DNA from: Streptomyces sp. TRM70350
GTDB lineage: Bacteria; Actinomycetota; Actinomycetes; Streptomycetales; Streptomycetaceae
NCBI RefSeq assembly: GCF_019219825.1
Contig: NZ_JAHUXH010000002.1
Coordinates: forward strand, 62,001 to 126,000
Length of the DNA stretch: 64,000 nucleotides
Direction: 5' to 3'
Part shown: piece after piece, positions 1 to 8,740 of the stretch
How positions within the stretch are numbered: the stretch's first letter is position 1
Layout of the letters: the number at the start of each line of letters is the position of its first letter
The notes under the pieces: generated by a model
Databases searched by the model: none
Told to the model about the DNA's origin: nothing
What the model saw: the letters and a program-made list of their open reading frames with translations, nothing else
Position numbers and translations under genes: made by a program

Positions 1-687
<687 letters not shown>

Positions 688-709
688 GCCGGACGACAGG
701 AGAAGAACC

Positions 710-1042
710 GTGCACCAGGCCCTGATCGTCGCCCGCATGGCCCCGGGTTCCGCCCCCGACATCGCCAAGGTGTTCGCGGAGTCCGACCGGGGAGAGCTGC
801 CGCACCTCGTCGGCGTCGTCCGGCGCAGCCTCTTCCAGTTCGGCGATGTGTACATGCACCTCATCGAGTCCGAACGCGAACCCGGACCAGCCATCGCGAA
901 GGTCACCTCGCACCCCGAGTTCCAGGAGGTCAGCGAGCGCCTCTCGGCGTACGTCAGCGCATACGACCCGGAGACCTGGCGGTCCCCGAAGGACGCGATG
1001 GCGCAGCGCTTCTACCTGTGGGAGCGCGACGCCCGCGCCTGA
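710..1042 (+). CDS. TcmI-family type II polyketide cyclase (WhiE ORF VII-like)
   Basis: A 110-residue small cyclase of the TcmI family (dimeric ferredoxin-like fold), which closes later rings of aromatic polyketides. The start is GTG 710, with AGGAG seven bases upstream; the typical opening is MHQALIVARMAPGSAPDIAKV. The C-terminal RSPKDAMAQRFYLWER is also family-like. It is the last gene of the pigment operon here, followed 12 bp later by a strong hairpin terminator that also serves the convergent O-methyltransferase. High confidence on family, moderate on the pigment it helps to make. Confidence 0.87.
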   Translation: MHQALIVARMAPGSAPDIAKVFAESDRGELPHLVGVVRRSLFQFGDVYMHLIESEREPGPAIAKVTSHPEFQEVSERLSAYVSAYDPETWRSPKDAMAQRFYLWERDARA

Positions 1043-1054
1043 CCCTCGTCAGGC

Positions 1055-1097
1055 CACCGGTGCCGGGCCCGCGTCCGACGCGGGCCCGGCACCGGTG
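1055..1097. terminator. Bidirectional terminator between pigment operon and O-methyltransferase
   Basis: A perfect 19-bp inverted repeat (1055-1073 and 1079-1097) with a 5-base loop, followed on the plus strand by TTCTTTC. It lies between the stops of the two convergent genes at 1042 and 1118, so it can end transcription from both sides. Confidence 0.85.
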
Positions 1098-1117
1098 TTC
1101 TTTCGAGGAAGGTTCGC

Positions 1118-2167
1118 TCACGCGGGGACCGTGCAGTCGAACGCGTGCAGATAGGGGTTGACCGGCCGGATGTCGCCGACGGTCAGGCCCGCCTCGGTCA
1201 GCCGCCCGACCATGCTGTCGGTGGTGTGCTTGGCCCCGCCGACGTTCAGGAGCAGCAGCAGGTCCATGGCGGTGCTGAAGCGCATCGACGGGGTGTCGTC
1301 GACGAGGTTCTCGATGACCACGACCCGTGTCCCGGGACCGCCCGCCTCGATCACGTTGCGCAGCAGCTTGGCCGTGGACTCGTCGTCCCACTCCAGGATG
1401 TTCTTGATGATGTAGACGTCGGCCTTGACGGGGACGGACTCCCGGATGTCGCCGGGCACGATGCGCGCCCGGCCGGCGAGGTCGCCGCCCTGGCGCAGCC
1501 GCGGCACGGCGTTGTCCACCACCCGCGGCAGATCGAGCAGAAAGCCCGCCATCGACGGGTACTTGTCCAGCAGGCTCGCCACCACGTGCCCCTGGCCGCC
1601 GCCGAGGTCCGCGACGGACGAGGCGCCGGAGAGGTCCAGCAGCGCGGCGACGTCGCGGGCCGACTGCTCGCTGGAGGTCGTCATCGCGCGGTTGAAGACG
1701 TCGGCCGACTCGGGGGCGTCCTCGTTCAGGTAGACGAAGAACTCCTTGCCGTAGAGGTCCTCGACGACGTTCCGGCCGGTGCGCACCGCCTCGTCCAGCT
1801 TCGGCCAGGCGTCCCAGGTCCACGGCTCGGTGCACCACAGGGCGATGTCACGCAGGCTGTTCGGGTCGTCCTCGCGCAGCAGCCTGGACATCTCGGTGTG
1901 GCTGAACGCGCCGCCGGGCCGCTCGGCGAAGACGCCGTAGCAGGACAGGGCGCGCAGCAGCCGGCGCAGCGGCTTCGGCTCGGCCTTCACCGCGGCCGCG
2001 AGGTCCTCCACGGTCATGGGGGCGTCCCCCAGTGCGTCGGCGACGCCCAGCCGGGCGGCCGCGCGGACGGCGGCGGCACACGCCGCCCCGAACACGAGCT
2101 CTCTCAGCCGCATCGAGGGCGGCGGGGGTGGGGGAGGAGCCGAGAGCTCGGGGGATGGTGCGGTCAT
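1118..2167 (-). CDS. SAM-dependent O-methyltransferase, probably pigment tailoring
   Basis: A 349-residue protein of the plant-like O-methyltransferase family (PF00891 type): N-terminal winged-helix dimerisation region (about 20-100) and C-terminal Rossmann domain with SAM loop VADLGGGQGHVV (about 185). It opens with a run of seven prolines (residues 12-18) before the conserved MRLRELVFGAACAAAVRAA. GGAAGG precedes ATG 2167. Most relatives have a catalytic His in a motif like LHDWDDE; here it reads ILEWDDE, so the His is absent, as I recall for the DnrK/RdmB branch. It is convergent with the pigment operon, and methylation of the pigment core is the simplest role, but this is inference. Confidence 0.75.
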   Translation of the reverse strand: MTAPSPELSAPPPPPPPSMRLRELVFGAACAAAVRAAARLGVADALGDAPMTVEDLAAAVKAEPKPLRRLLRALSCYGVFAERPGGAFSHTEMSRLLREDDPNSLRDIALWCTEPWTWDAWPKLDEAVRTGRNVVEDLYGKEFFVYLNEDAPESADVFNRAMTTSSEQSARDVAALLDLSGASSVADLGGGQGHVVASLLDKYPSMAGFLLDLPRVVDNAVPRLRQGGDLAGRARIVPGDIRESVPVKADVYIIKNILEWDDESTAKLLRNVIEAGGPGTRVVVIENLVDDTPSMRFSTAMDLLLLLNVGGAKHTTDSMVGRLTEAGLTVGDIRPVNPYLHAFDCTVPA

Positions 2168-2210
2168 GTGCCGCCTTCCTTCCTTGCGCGGATGGGGTAC
2201 GGGCGTCCGG

Positions 2211-3323
2211 TCAGCACAGACCCGCGGGCCGCGAGGCCCCGCAGGAGTTGTCGTCGAAGGTGTTGGCGCTCTGGGTGGCTTCCTGGTTGACGAGGTCCGC
2301 CGGGGCGTTGTCCAGCAGATAGTTGCCGGTGATCAGGTTCCGTTCGCTGGTGACGCCCACCATGCTCTTGAACAGGACGATGCCGCCCGACAGCGGGGAC
2401 TCGCCCGAGTGGCCGGTGACCACGTTCCCTGAGACCAGGGTGCTCTCGGCGCCGGTCAGGACGATGCCGGAGCCCTGCAGGAAGGGCAGCCGCTCGGTCT
2501 TCGCGCAGTACTTGTTGTTCCGCTCGACGCGGTTGAGGCTGACGGTCAGGGCGCCCGCCTTCGGCTTGTTCTCGTCGCCGACGACGAACATGCCGGCGCA
2601 GTTGCCGGTGAGATAGTTGCGCTTCACGACGAGGTTGCGCAGCCGGCGGACGGTGAGGCCGATCCGGTTGTCCTCCAGGCGGTTCCGCTCGATCACGGTG
2701 CCCCTGCTGTCCGTGGCGCCCACCTCGGCCTTCACGTTGTTGGCGAGGAACAGCCCCGCGTCACCGTTGCCCCGGGCGATGTTCTGGCGGAACACACCGC
2801 GGGTGGAGTGCTCCTGGGCGATGCCCCACTGCCCGTTGTCCTCGGCGATCACCCGCTGGACGGTCAGGCGGTCGGTCCCCAGGGAGAACAGGCCGATCTT
2901 GGAGAAGCCGGTCACCTTCAGATCGGCGACGGTGACGTCCGGGAGGGCCTTGTCCTTCTCCCCGATCACGCAGATGCCGTTGCCGGCCTCGGCGCAGTTG
3001 ATGGTGGCCTTCTTGTTGTTCCGCGTGGCCTTCGTGGAGCCGGCCGCGGCCTTCTTCTGGACCGGCTGGATCACCGTGTCGTTGCCGTGGTGGCTCAGGC
3101 CGCGCAGGGTCAGTCCCGGCGTCTTCACCGTGACGCTCTCGTGGTAGACGCCGGGCAGCACGAGCACTGTGTCGCCGGTCTGGGCGGCGTTCACCGCCTG
3201 CTGGATCGACTGACCCGGCTTCACCACATGGATCCGTTGGGCGGCGGACGCGGGGGCGGTACCGACGAGCGCGCCGAGGAGCGCGGTCGCGCATGCGAGA
3301 TAGGTGATATGGCGTTTTGTCAC
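2211..3323 (-). CDS. Secreted right-handed beta-helix repeat protein
   Basis: A 370-residue protein with an N-terminal signal peptide (TYLACATALLGALVGTAPASA, residues about 8-28, AxA-type cleavage). The mature part starts as a parallel beta-helix: IHVVKPGQSIQQAVNAAQ then GDTVLVLPGVYHESVTV, the usual opening of pectate-lyase-like/NosD folds, followed by many short N-rich turns (IERNRLEDN, VKRNYLTGN, VSGNVVTGH). Three cysteines late in the protein may form disulfides. No catalytic residues of a known lyase can be assigned. It ends 43 bp before the O-methyltransferase start, so the two may be cotranscribed. Role unknown; an extracellular sugar or wall-associated function is a guess. Confidence 0.72.
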   Translation of the reverse strand: MTKRHITYLACATALLGALVGTAPASAAQRIHVVKPGQSIQQAVNAAQTGDTVLVLPGVYHESVTVKTPGLTLRGLSHHGNDTVIQPVQKKAAAGSTKATRNNKKATINCAEAGNGICVIGEKDKALPDVTVADLKVTGFSKIGLFSLGTDRLTVQRVIAEDNGQWGIAQEHSTRGVFRQNIARGNGDAGLFLANNVKAEVGATDSRGTVIERNRLEDNRIGLTVRRLRNLVVKRNYLTGNCAGMFVVGDENKPKAGALTVSLNRVERNNKYCAKTERLPFLQGSGIVLTGAESTLVSGNVVTGHSGESPLSGGIVLFKSMVGVTSERNLITGNYLLDNAPADLVNQEATQSANTFDDNSCGASRPAGLC

Positions 3324-3396
3324 ATTCCGAAGGCTAGGAGCGCATCAGCCGATTACCGGCCGGATGCTCCGTTCGACGGCGTGTCACCCCGGCAGG

Positions 3397-3447
3397 CAGT
3401 ACGGGCTGGGCCCGGGCGCCCCACGCGCCCGGGCCCAGCCCGTACTG
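3397..3447. terminator. Strong terminator downstream of the DUF4191 gene
   Basis: A perfect 23-bp inverted repeat (3397-3419 and 3425-3447) with a 5-base loop, 20 bp beyond the stop of the minus-strand gene at 3468. It lies upstream of the beta-helix gene and so separates the lip/DUF4191 block from the accessory end of the window. Confidence 0.85.
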
Positions 3448-3467
3448 GTGATCCGCGTCCCCCGAGG

Positions 3468-4169
3468 TCAGCGAGGTCTCGGCCCGCCCTTCGGCAGCCG
3501 CATCCCCTTGGGCATCGGCCCCTTCGGCAGCGGCATGTTGCTCATCAGGTCGCCCATCGCCCGCAACCGGTCGTTGGTGGCGGTCACCTGCGGCCCGGTC
3601 AGCACACGCGGCAGCTTCAGCATGGTCGTGCGCAGCTTCTTCAGCTCGACCGTGCCCTCGCCGGTGCCGACGATCAGATCGTGCACCGGCACGTCCGCGA
3701 CGACCCGGTTCATCTTCTTCTTCTCGGCGGCCAGCAGGGACTTCACCCGGTTCGGGTTGCCCTCGGCGACCAGCACGATGCCGGCCTTGCCGACCGCCCG
3801 GTGCACCACGTCCTGGCTGCGGTTCATCGCCACCGCCGGGGTCGTCGACCAGCCGCGGCCGATGTTGTCCAGCACGGCCGCGGCGGCGCCCGGCTGGCCC
3901 TCCATCTGCCCGAAGGCGGCCCGCTCGGCGCGGCGGCCGAAGACGATCGCCGTCGCGAGGAAGGCGAGCAACAGGCCCAGGATGCCGAGATAGATGGGGT
4001 GACCGATCAAGAAACCGATCGCGAGGAAGACACCGAAGGTGACGATTCCGACTGCCGCGAGCACAAGACCGATCTTCTTGTCGGCCCTGCGGGTCATCTT
4101 GTAGGTCAGAGCGATCTGCTTCAGTCGCCCGGGGTTCGCAGCGTCCGCTGCGGTTTCCTTCCTCGCCAT
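3468..4169 (-). CDS. DUF4191 family integral membrane protein
   Basis: A 233-residue protein starting MARKETAADAANPGRLKQIA. A short basic cytoplasmic segment is followed by two adjacent membrane helices (about residues 33-54 and 58-80) and then a soluble domain of about 150 residues that ends basic and glycine-rich (PKGGPRPR). The architecture matches the actinobacterial DUF4191 family, commonly found beside lipA. No enzymatic motif is visible and its function is unknown. Its position downstream of the small gene at 4220-4420 and of lipA, all on the same strand, is the only hint of a link to lipoate metabolism. Confidence 0.75.
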   Translation of the reverse strand: MARKETAADAANPGRLKQIALTYKMTRRADKKIGLVLAAVGIVTFGVFLAIGFLIGHPIYLGILGLLLAFLATAIVFGRRAERAAFGQMEGQPGAAAAVLDNIGRGWSTTPAVAMNRSQDVVHRAVGKAGIVLVAEGNPNRVKSLLAAEKKKMNRVVADVPVHDLIVGTGEGTVELKKLRTTMLKLPRVLTGPQVTATNDRLRAMGDLMSNMPLPKGPMPKGMRLPKGGPRPR

Positions 4170-4219
4170 GCCACGAAGTCTACGTGGCTCCCGAACCGCC
4201 TTCGACGGCAGTGCGCCTC

Positions 4220-4420
4220 TCAGGAGCGACGGGCGAGGGCCTGCTCCACGATCCGCTGCGCCTCGACCCGGTCCTTGGCCCGGCGGCGGTCCTCCAGCAC
4301 GGAGGTCCAGGCGTTGCGGCGGGCGGTGCGCTGGCCGCTGCTCATCAGCAGCGACTCCACGGCGCGCAGAGCGGTGGTGAAGGACGGGATGGCGGTGGCG
4401 CGAACGGGCGCGGCCTGCAT
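4220..4420 (-). CDS. Small conserved hypothetical protein (66 aa) beside lipA
   Basis: A 66-residue, basic, probably cytoplasmic protein, rich in Arg and Ala, ending in a predicted helix (RRAKDRVEAQRIVEQALARRS). ATG 4420 follows a G-rich stretch (GGGGGGA) that can act as ribosome binding site. Codon third positions are strongly GC, and I recall a similar small gene next to lipA in other Streptomyces, which favours a real gene. No function can be assigned. The 272 bp between it and lipA hold only short hairpins. Confidence 0.6.
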   Translation of the reverse strand: MQAAPVRATAIPSFTTALRAVESLLMSSGQRTARRNAWTSVLEDRRRAKDRVEAQRIVEQALARRS

Positions 4421-4692
4421 GGTGGAGGTCCCCCCTCGAGTGGCTGCTGGTACGGGTGTACGTGGCGTGAGGCCAGCGTCACTGATTGGTGTTACCAGGG
4501 CGTGTCCGACCGGTCAAACACCAGTGAAGCCTTGATGCGGCGCTCCCGAACGCCGACGCGGCCCTGACGTACGCCCTCATCTGCGAGGACGGTCAGGACC
4601 GCGTCGTATCGGCCACTACTCGCGGGTAGTCGCTTGTGCGCGAATTCACACGCTTGCCACGCCCGGTACGGGGCAGGGGGGGTGACGCCGTG

Positions 4693-5658
4693 TCAGACGG
4701 CCTGGGCCGCGATGTACGTGCCACGCTTCTCGACGGCCATCTGGTACAGCCGCCCGGCGCGGTACGAGGAGCGCACCAGCGGGCCGGACATCACGCCGGA
4801 GAAGCCGATCTGCTCGGCCTCCTCCTTCAGCTCCACGAACTCCTGCGGCTTCACCCAGCGCTCCACCGGGTGGTGGCGCACGGACGGGCGCAGGTACTGG
4901 GTGATGGTGACCAGCTCGCACCCGGCGTCGTGCAGCTGCTTCAGCGCCTCGCTGACCTCCTCGCGGGTCTCGCCCATGCCGAGGATCAGGTTCGACTTGG
5001 TGACCAGGCCGTAGTCGCGGGCCGCGGTGATGACCTTCAGGGAGCGGTCGTAGCGGAAGCCGGGGCGGATCCGCTTGAAGATCCGCGGGACCGTCTCGAC
5101 GTTGTGCGCGAAGACCTCGGGGCGCGAGGAGAAGACCTCCTGAAGCTGCTCCGGGACCGCGTTGAAGTCGGGGGCGAGCAGCTCGACCTTGGTCCGGCCC
5201 GCCTCGCGGTGCGCGGTCTGCTGGTGGATCTGGCGCACGGTCTCGGCGTACAGCCAGGCGCCGCCGTCCTCAAGGTCGTCGCGGGCGACGCCGGTGATGG
5301 TGGCGTAGTTCAGGTCCATGGTGACCACGGACTCGCCGACCCGGCGGGGCTCGTCGCGGTCGAGCGCCTCGGGCTTGCCGGTGTCGATCTGGCAGAAGTC
5401 GCAGCGCCGGGTGCACTGGTCGCCGCCGATGAGGAAGGTCGCCTCGCGGTCCTCCCAGCACTCGTAGATGTTGGGGCAGCCGGCTTCCTGGCAGACCGTG
5501 TGCAGGCCCTCGCTCTTGACGAGGCTCTGCATCTTCGTGTACTCGGGGCCCATTTTCGCCCGGGTCTTGATCCACTCGGGCTTGCGCTCGATGGGGGTCT
5601 GGCTGTTGCGGACCTCCAGGCGCAGCATCTTGCGTCCGTCGGGTGCGACTGCGGACAC
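4693..5658 (-). CDS. lipA: Lipoyl synthase
   Basis: Radical SAM enzyme that inserts two sulfurs into protein-bound octanoyl groups to make lipoyl cofactors. I chose GTG 5658 (321 aa) because AGGGAG lies just upstream and the protein then starts [10 protein letters not shown] like its relatives; the frame stays open to 5694. The auxiliary cluster cysteines are C56, C61 and C67 ([12 protein letters not shown]) and the radical SAM cysteines C82, C86 and C89 (CTRRCDFC). The C-terminal RSSYRAG supplies the serine ligand. lipB lies 106 bp upstream on the same strand, and the E2 substrate is encoded in the same window at 20070-21932. Confidence 0.96.
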   Translation of the reverse strand: MSAVAPDGRKMLRLEVRNSQTPIERKPEWIKTRAKMGPEYTKMQSLVKSEGLHTVCQEAGCPNIYECWEDREATFLIGGDQCTRRCDFCQIDTGKPEALDRDEPRRVGESVVTMDLNYATITGVARDDLEDGGAWLYAETVRQIHQQTAHREAGRTKVELLAPDFNAVPEQLQEVFSSRPEVFAHNVETVPRIFKRIRPGFRYDRSLKVITAARDYGLVTKSNLILGMGETREEVSEALKQLHDAGCELVTITQYLRPSVRHHPVERWVKPQEFVELKEEAEQIGFSGVMSGPLVRSSYRAGRLYQMAVEKRGTYIAAQAV

Positions 5659-5764
5659 GACCGGCTCCCTGTGCTTCGATTCTTCGGCGTACACCAGGGT
5701 ACGCCCGTGTTTACTGAGCCCTGCTGTCAGGCCAACCCCATCGCCGCAGGGCCCATTCCCGGCG

Positions 5765-6562
5765 TCAGGCGGTCGCCTTCTCGATCACCCGCGGCTTCAG
5801 TTCCGCGTTCTCCAGGACGTCCCTCAGATGGCGCTCGACGACCGGGACCACCTCCTCGACCGTGATGTCACGGCCCAGCTCGTTCGCGAGGGAGGCGACG
5901 CCCGCGTCGCGGATGCCGCAGGGGATGATCTTGTCGAACCACTTGTTGTCCGGGTTCACGTTCAGCGCGAAGCCGTGCATGGTGACGCCCTTGGCCACCC
6001 GGATGCCGATCGCGGCGATCTTGCGGTCCTCGCGGCGCTGGCCCGCGTTGGACGGGGCGTACTCCGGACCGTTCAGGCGCGGGTCGAACTCCTCGTCGTG
6101 CAGGCGGGGGTCGAAGTCCAGGGACAGGCCGCCGACGGACGGGCGCTGCTCGACCGGGTCGCCGAGGACCCAGACCCCGCTGCGGCCCTCGACCCGGGTC
6201 GTCTCCAGGCCGAACTCCGCGCAGGTGCGGATGAGGGCCTCCTCCAGCCGCCGCACATGCGCCACCACGTCCACCGGGCGCGGGAGCTTCTGGATCGGGT
6301 AGCCCACCAGCTGGCCCGGGCCGTGCCAGGTGATCTTGCCGCCGCGGTCCACGTCGACGACCGGTGTGCCGTCGAGGGGGCGCTCGTTGTCCGCCGTGCG
6401 CCGGCCCGCGGTGTAGACCGGCGGGTGCTCCAGCAGCAGCACGGTGTCGGGCATCTCGTCGGCGAACCGTGCCGCGTGCACCCGGCGCTGCTCGTCCCAC
6501 GCCTCCTGGTACTCGACGGCGTCCGCACCGAATCCCATACGGACGAACCGCAACTCACTCAC
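5765..6562 (-). CDS. lipB: Lipoyl(octanoyl) transferase
   Basis: Transfers octanoate from acyl carrier protein to the lipoyl domains of E2 and GcvH, the step before LipA. GTG 6562 is preceded by AGGGAGG, giving 265 residues starting [12 protein letters not shown]. Family motifs are [17 protein letters not shown] (about 74-90), the catalytic lysine in [15 protein letters not shown] (K191) and the catalytic cysteine in [10 protein letters not shown] (C215). A hydrophilic stretch at about 136-178 lengthens it relative to shorter bacterial homologues. It is divergent from the TPR regulator gene across 249 bp and leads the lipB-lipA block. Confidence 0.95.
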   Translation of the reverse strand: MSELRFVRMGFGADAVEYQEAWDEQRRVHAARFADEMPDTVLLLEHPPVYTAGRRTADNERPLDGTPVVDVDRGGKITWHGPGQLVGYPIQKLPRPVDVVAHVRRLEEALIRTCAEFGLETTRVEGRSGVWVLGDPVEQRPSVGGLSLDFDPRLHDEEFDPRLNGPEYAPSNAGQRREDRKIAAIGIRVAKGVTMHGFALNVNPDNKWFDKIIPCGIRDAGVASLANELGRDITVEEVVPVVERHLRDVLENAELKPRVIEKATA

Positions 6563-6811
6563 GGCAAGCGCCTCCCTAGAAGGTCGTAAGGCATGAAACC
6601 CGCCCACGTCACTGTACGACTGTCCGAGGCGCGTCAGCCCTGGGGGCAATCCTCACACGATCGGATGAATGAACGTCGAAGTGTGCGATCAGCTGCTCAC
6701 TCTCCGCTACATTCGCGCCGTTCACGAGGCCATAAGGGCTGCTCACAGGCAATCCGGGCAGCACGGCGGCGCAAGCCGCCGAAAGCCCGAAGGCAGGAGA
6801 CCGCACCGCAG

Positions 6812-8248
6812 ATGACGGAACGACCCGCGCAGCGCACTCCCAACCGCCAGCTCGCCGCGCTCATCGCAGAAGCGGGGTTCTCCAACGCAGGTCTCGCCCG
6901 TCGCGTGGACCAGCTCGGCCTCGAACACGGACTCGACCTCAGATACGACAAGACATCCGTCACCCGCTGGCTGCGCGGACAGCAGCCCAGGGGAACGACC
7001 CCCGCGCTCATCGCCGAGGTGTTCACCCGCCGGCTCGGCCGCCGCCTCACCGCCCAGGACCTGGGCCTGGACGCCTGCGCCCCGGTGTACGCCGGGCTGG
7101 AGTTCGCGGCCGGGCCCGAGGAGGCCGTCGACATCGTCAGCGGACTGTGGCGCAAGGACTCCGGCAGCCACGCCGAGCTGCGCAAGATCGCCTTCACCCC
7201 GGCCGGACTGGTCGTCCCCAGCCGGGACTGGCTGATCGGCCGGGCCGACGAGAAGGTCGCCCGGGGCGAGTCCCCGGCCCGGGTGCCCGCGCAGGGCCGC
7301 CCGGCGGTGCCCCAGCAGCGCGGCCGGGCCGAACGCGGGCCCGGCCACCGGGTCACCGCCGGCGACATCGCCGCGCTCCGCTCGGTCGCCGAGCTGTTCC
7401 GCACCCTCGACAACGCCTACGGCGGCGGCCACGCCCGGCAGGCGCTGGTGCGCTACCTGGAGCACGAGCTCGAACCGATGCTGCGCGGCACCTACGGCGA
7501 GCAGACCGGCCGCCGGCTGTTCGCGGCCGCGGCCGACCTCACCCGGCTCGCCGGCTGGACGTCGTACGACATCGCCGCGCACGGCCTCGCGCAGCGGTAC
7601 TTCGTGCAGGCGCTGCGGCTGTCGCAGGCGGCCGCGGACCGGGCGTACGGGGCGTACGTCCTGGTCACCATGAGCCGGCAGGCCGTCTATCTGAGCCACG
7701 GGCGCGAGGCCGTGCAGCTGGCGCGGGTGGCCCAGCAGGGGGTGGGCAGCTCCGCGCCCCCCGTCGTGCAGGCGCTGCTGCACGCCGCCGAGGCGCGGGG
7801 GCACGGGGTGCTGGGGGAGGTGCGGGCGTGCACCGCGTCCCTCGTCCGCGCCGAGCGCGCGCTGGAGGCCGCCCGGCCCGGGGACGACGTCCCGTACTGG
7901 GCGCGGTTCTTCGACGAGGCGCAGCTCGCCGACGAGTTCGGGCACTGCCACCGGGATCTGCAGCAGTTCCGCGCCGCCGCCCAGCACGCGGAACGCGCGC
8001 TGCAACTGCGGCCCCCCGGCTTCGCCCGCAGCCGCCTGTTCTGCCGCGTCGTCCTCGCCACCGCCCGCCTCGGCCTCGGCGAACTCGACCAGGCCTGCCA
8101 ACTGGCCGCCGAGGCGGCCGGTCAGGCGGCGGAGATGCGGTCGGTGCGGGCGATGGAGTACGTCAAGGACTTCGAACGCCGCCTGGAGCCCTACAAGGAC
8201 GCGGCACCGGTACGCACGTACCGGGACAAGGTGGCGGCGTTGAGCTGA
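6812..8248 (+). CDS. Large TPR-containing regulator (NsdA/XRE-like)
   Basis: A 478-residue protein. The N-terminal 75 residues (NRQLAALIAEAGFSNAGLARRVD then SVTRWLRGQQPRGTTP) resemble the divergent helix-turn-helix found in Streptomyces NsdA-type developmental regulators. The remainder is Ala/Leu-rich helical repeats of TPR type (SRQAVYLSHGREAVQLARVA, RDLQQFRAAAQHAERALQL). ATG 6812 was chosen because the homologous region begins MTERPAQRTPNRQLAAL and AGGAG lies upstream; the longer frame from 6593 has no coding character. Such proteins influence sporulation and antibiotic production in known cases; the target here is unknown. It is convergent with the FAD oxidoreductase. Confidence 0.72.
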   Translation: MTERPAQRTPNRQLAALIAEAGFSNAGLARRVDQLGLEHGLDLRYDKTSVTRWLRGQQPRGTTPALIAEVFTRRLGRRLTAQDLGLDACAPVYAGLEFAAGPEEAVDIVSGLWRKDSGSHAELRKIAFTPAGLVVPSRDWLIGRADEKVARGESPARVPAQGRPAVPQQRGRAERGPGHRVTAGDIAALRSVAELFRTLDNAYGGGHARQALVRYLEHELEPMLRGTYGEQTGRRLFAAAADLTRLAGWTSYDIAAHGLAQRYFVQALRLSQAAADRAYGAYVLVTMSRQAVYLSHGREAVQLARVAQQGVGSSAPPVVQALLHAAEARGHGVLGEVRACTASLVRAERALEAARPGDDVPYWARFFDEAQLADEFGHCHRDLQQFRAAAQHAERALQLRPPGFARSRLFCRVVLATARLGLGELDQACQLAAEAAGQAAEMRSVRAMEYVKDFERRLEPYKDAAPVRTYRDKVAALS

Positions 8249-8453
8249 GCGGGATCGTCGTGTGGCGGCGCTGAGCTGATCAACCGGTGCTCGGGCCGCC
8301 GCCACGGCATGGCGAGCGCCGGTCCTTCCCGCGCGGGTCACTTCCGACGCCGGTCGTTCGGGGCCGCCGCCACAGCGGTCAACCACCGCGACGGCTCCCG
8401 GCGGTGCCGAGCCGGCCGCACCCCGTCCGCGACCGGCCGCGCCTGTCCTTTGT

Positions 8454-8740
8454 GCCGCCCGGGCCGTGGGTGCCGGGTCCGCCGTGTGCAGTGGACCCGC
8501 CGCCCTCAGGCCGCGCCTGTCCCTCACGCCGCCCGGGCCGTGGGTGCCGGGTCCGCCGTGTGCAGTGGACCCGCCGCCCCCAGGCCGCGCCTGTCCCTCA
8601 CGCCGCCCGGGCCGTGGGTGCCGGGTCCGCCGTGTGCAGTGGACCCGCCGCCCTCAGGCCGCGCCTGTCCCTCACGCCGCCCGGGCCGTGGGTGCCGGGT
8701 CCGCCGTGTGCAGCGAGCCCGCCGCCCCCAGGTCCGCCAG
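8454..8740. repeat. 74-bp tandem repeat, about four copies, covering a gene's stop region
   Basis: Copies start at 8454, 8528, 8602 and 8676. The first three are full 74-bp units differing at a few bases; the fourth (8676 to about 8740) diverges after its first 38 bases and is the copy that encodes the C-terminus of the minus-strand oxidoreductase. Each unit contains the reverse complement of codons for LHTADPAPTARAA plus the TGA stop. Since 74 is not divisible by three, the extra copies lie in changing frames beyond the true stop. The remaining 8249-8453 holds nothing I recognise. Confidence 0.9.

Noticed and set aside
954-1838. Long open frames antisense to nearly every gene, e.g. opposite the O-methyltransferase, E2, ctaD and qcrB
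   Set aside because: They are Arg/Gly/Ala/Pro-rich, have no domains and follow from high third-position GC in the real genes; they are frame shadows.
8454-8740. CRISPR-like array
   Set aside because: Units are contiguous 74-bp copies without unique spacers, and no cas genes are present; it is a plain tandem repeat.
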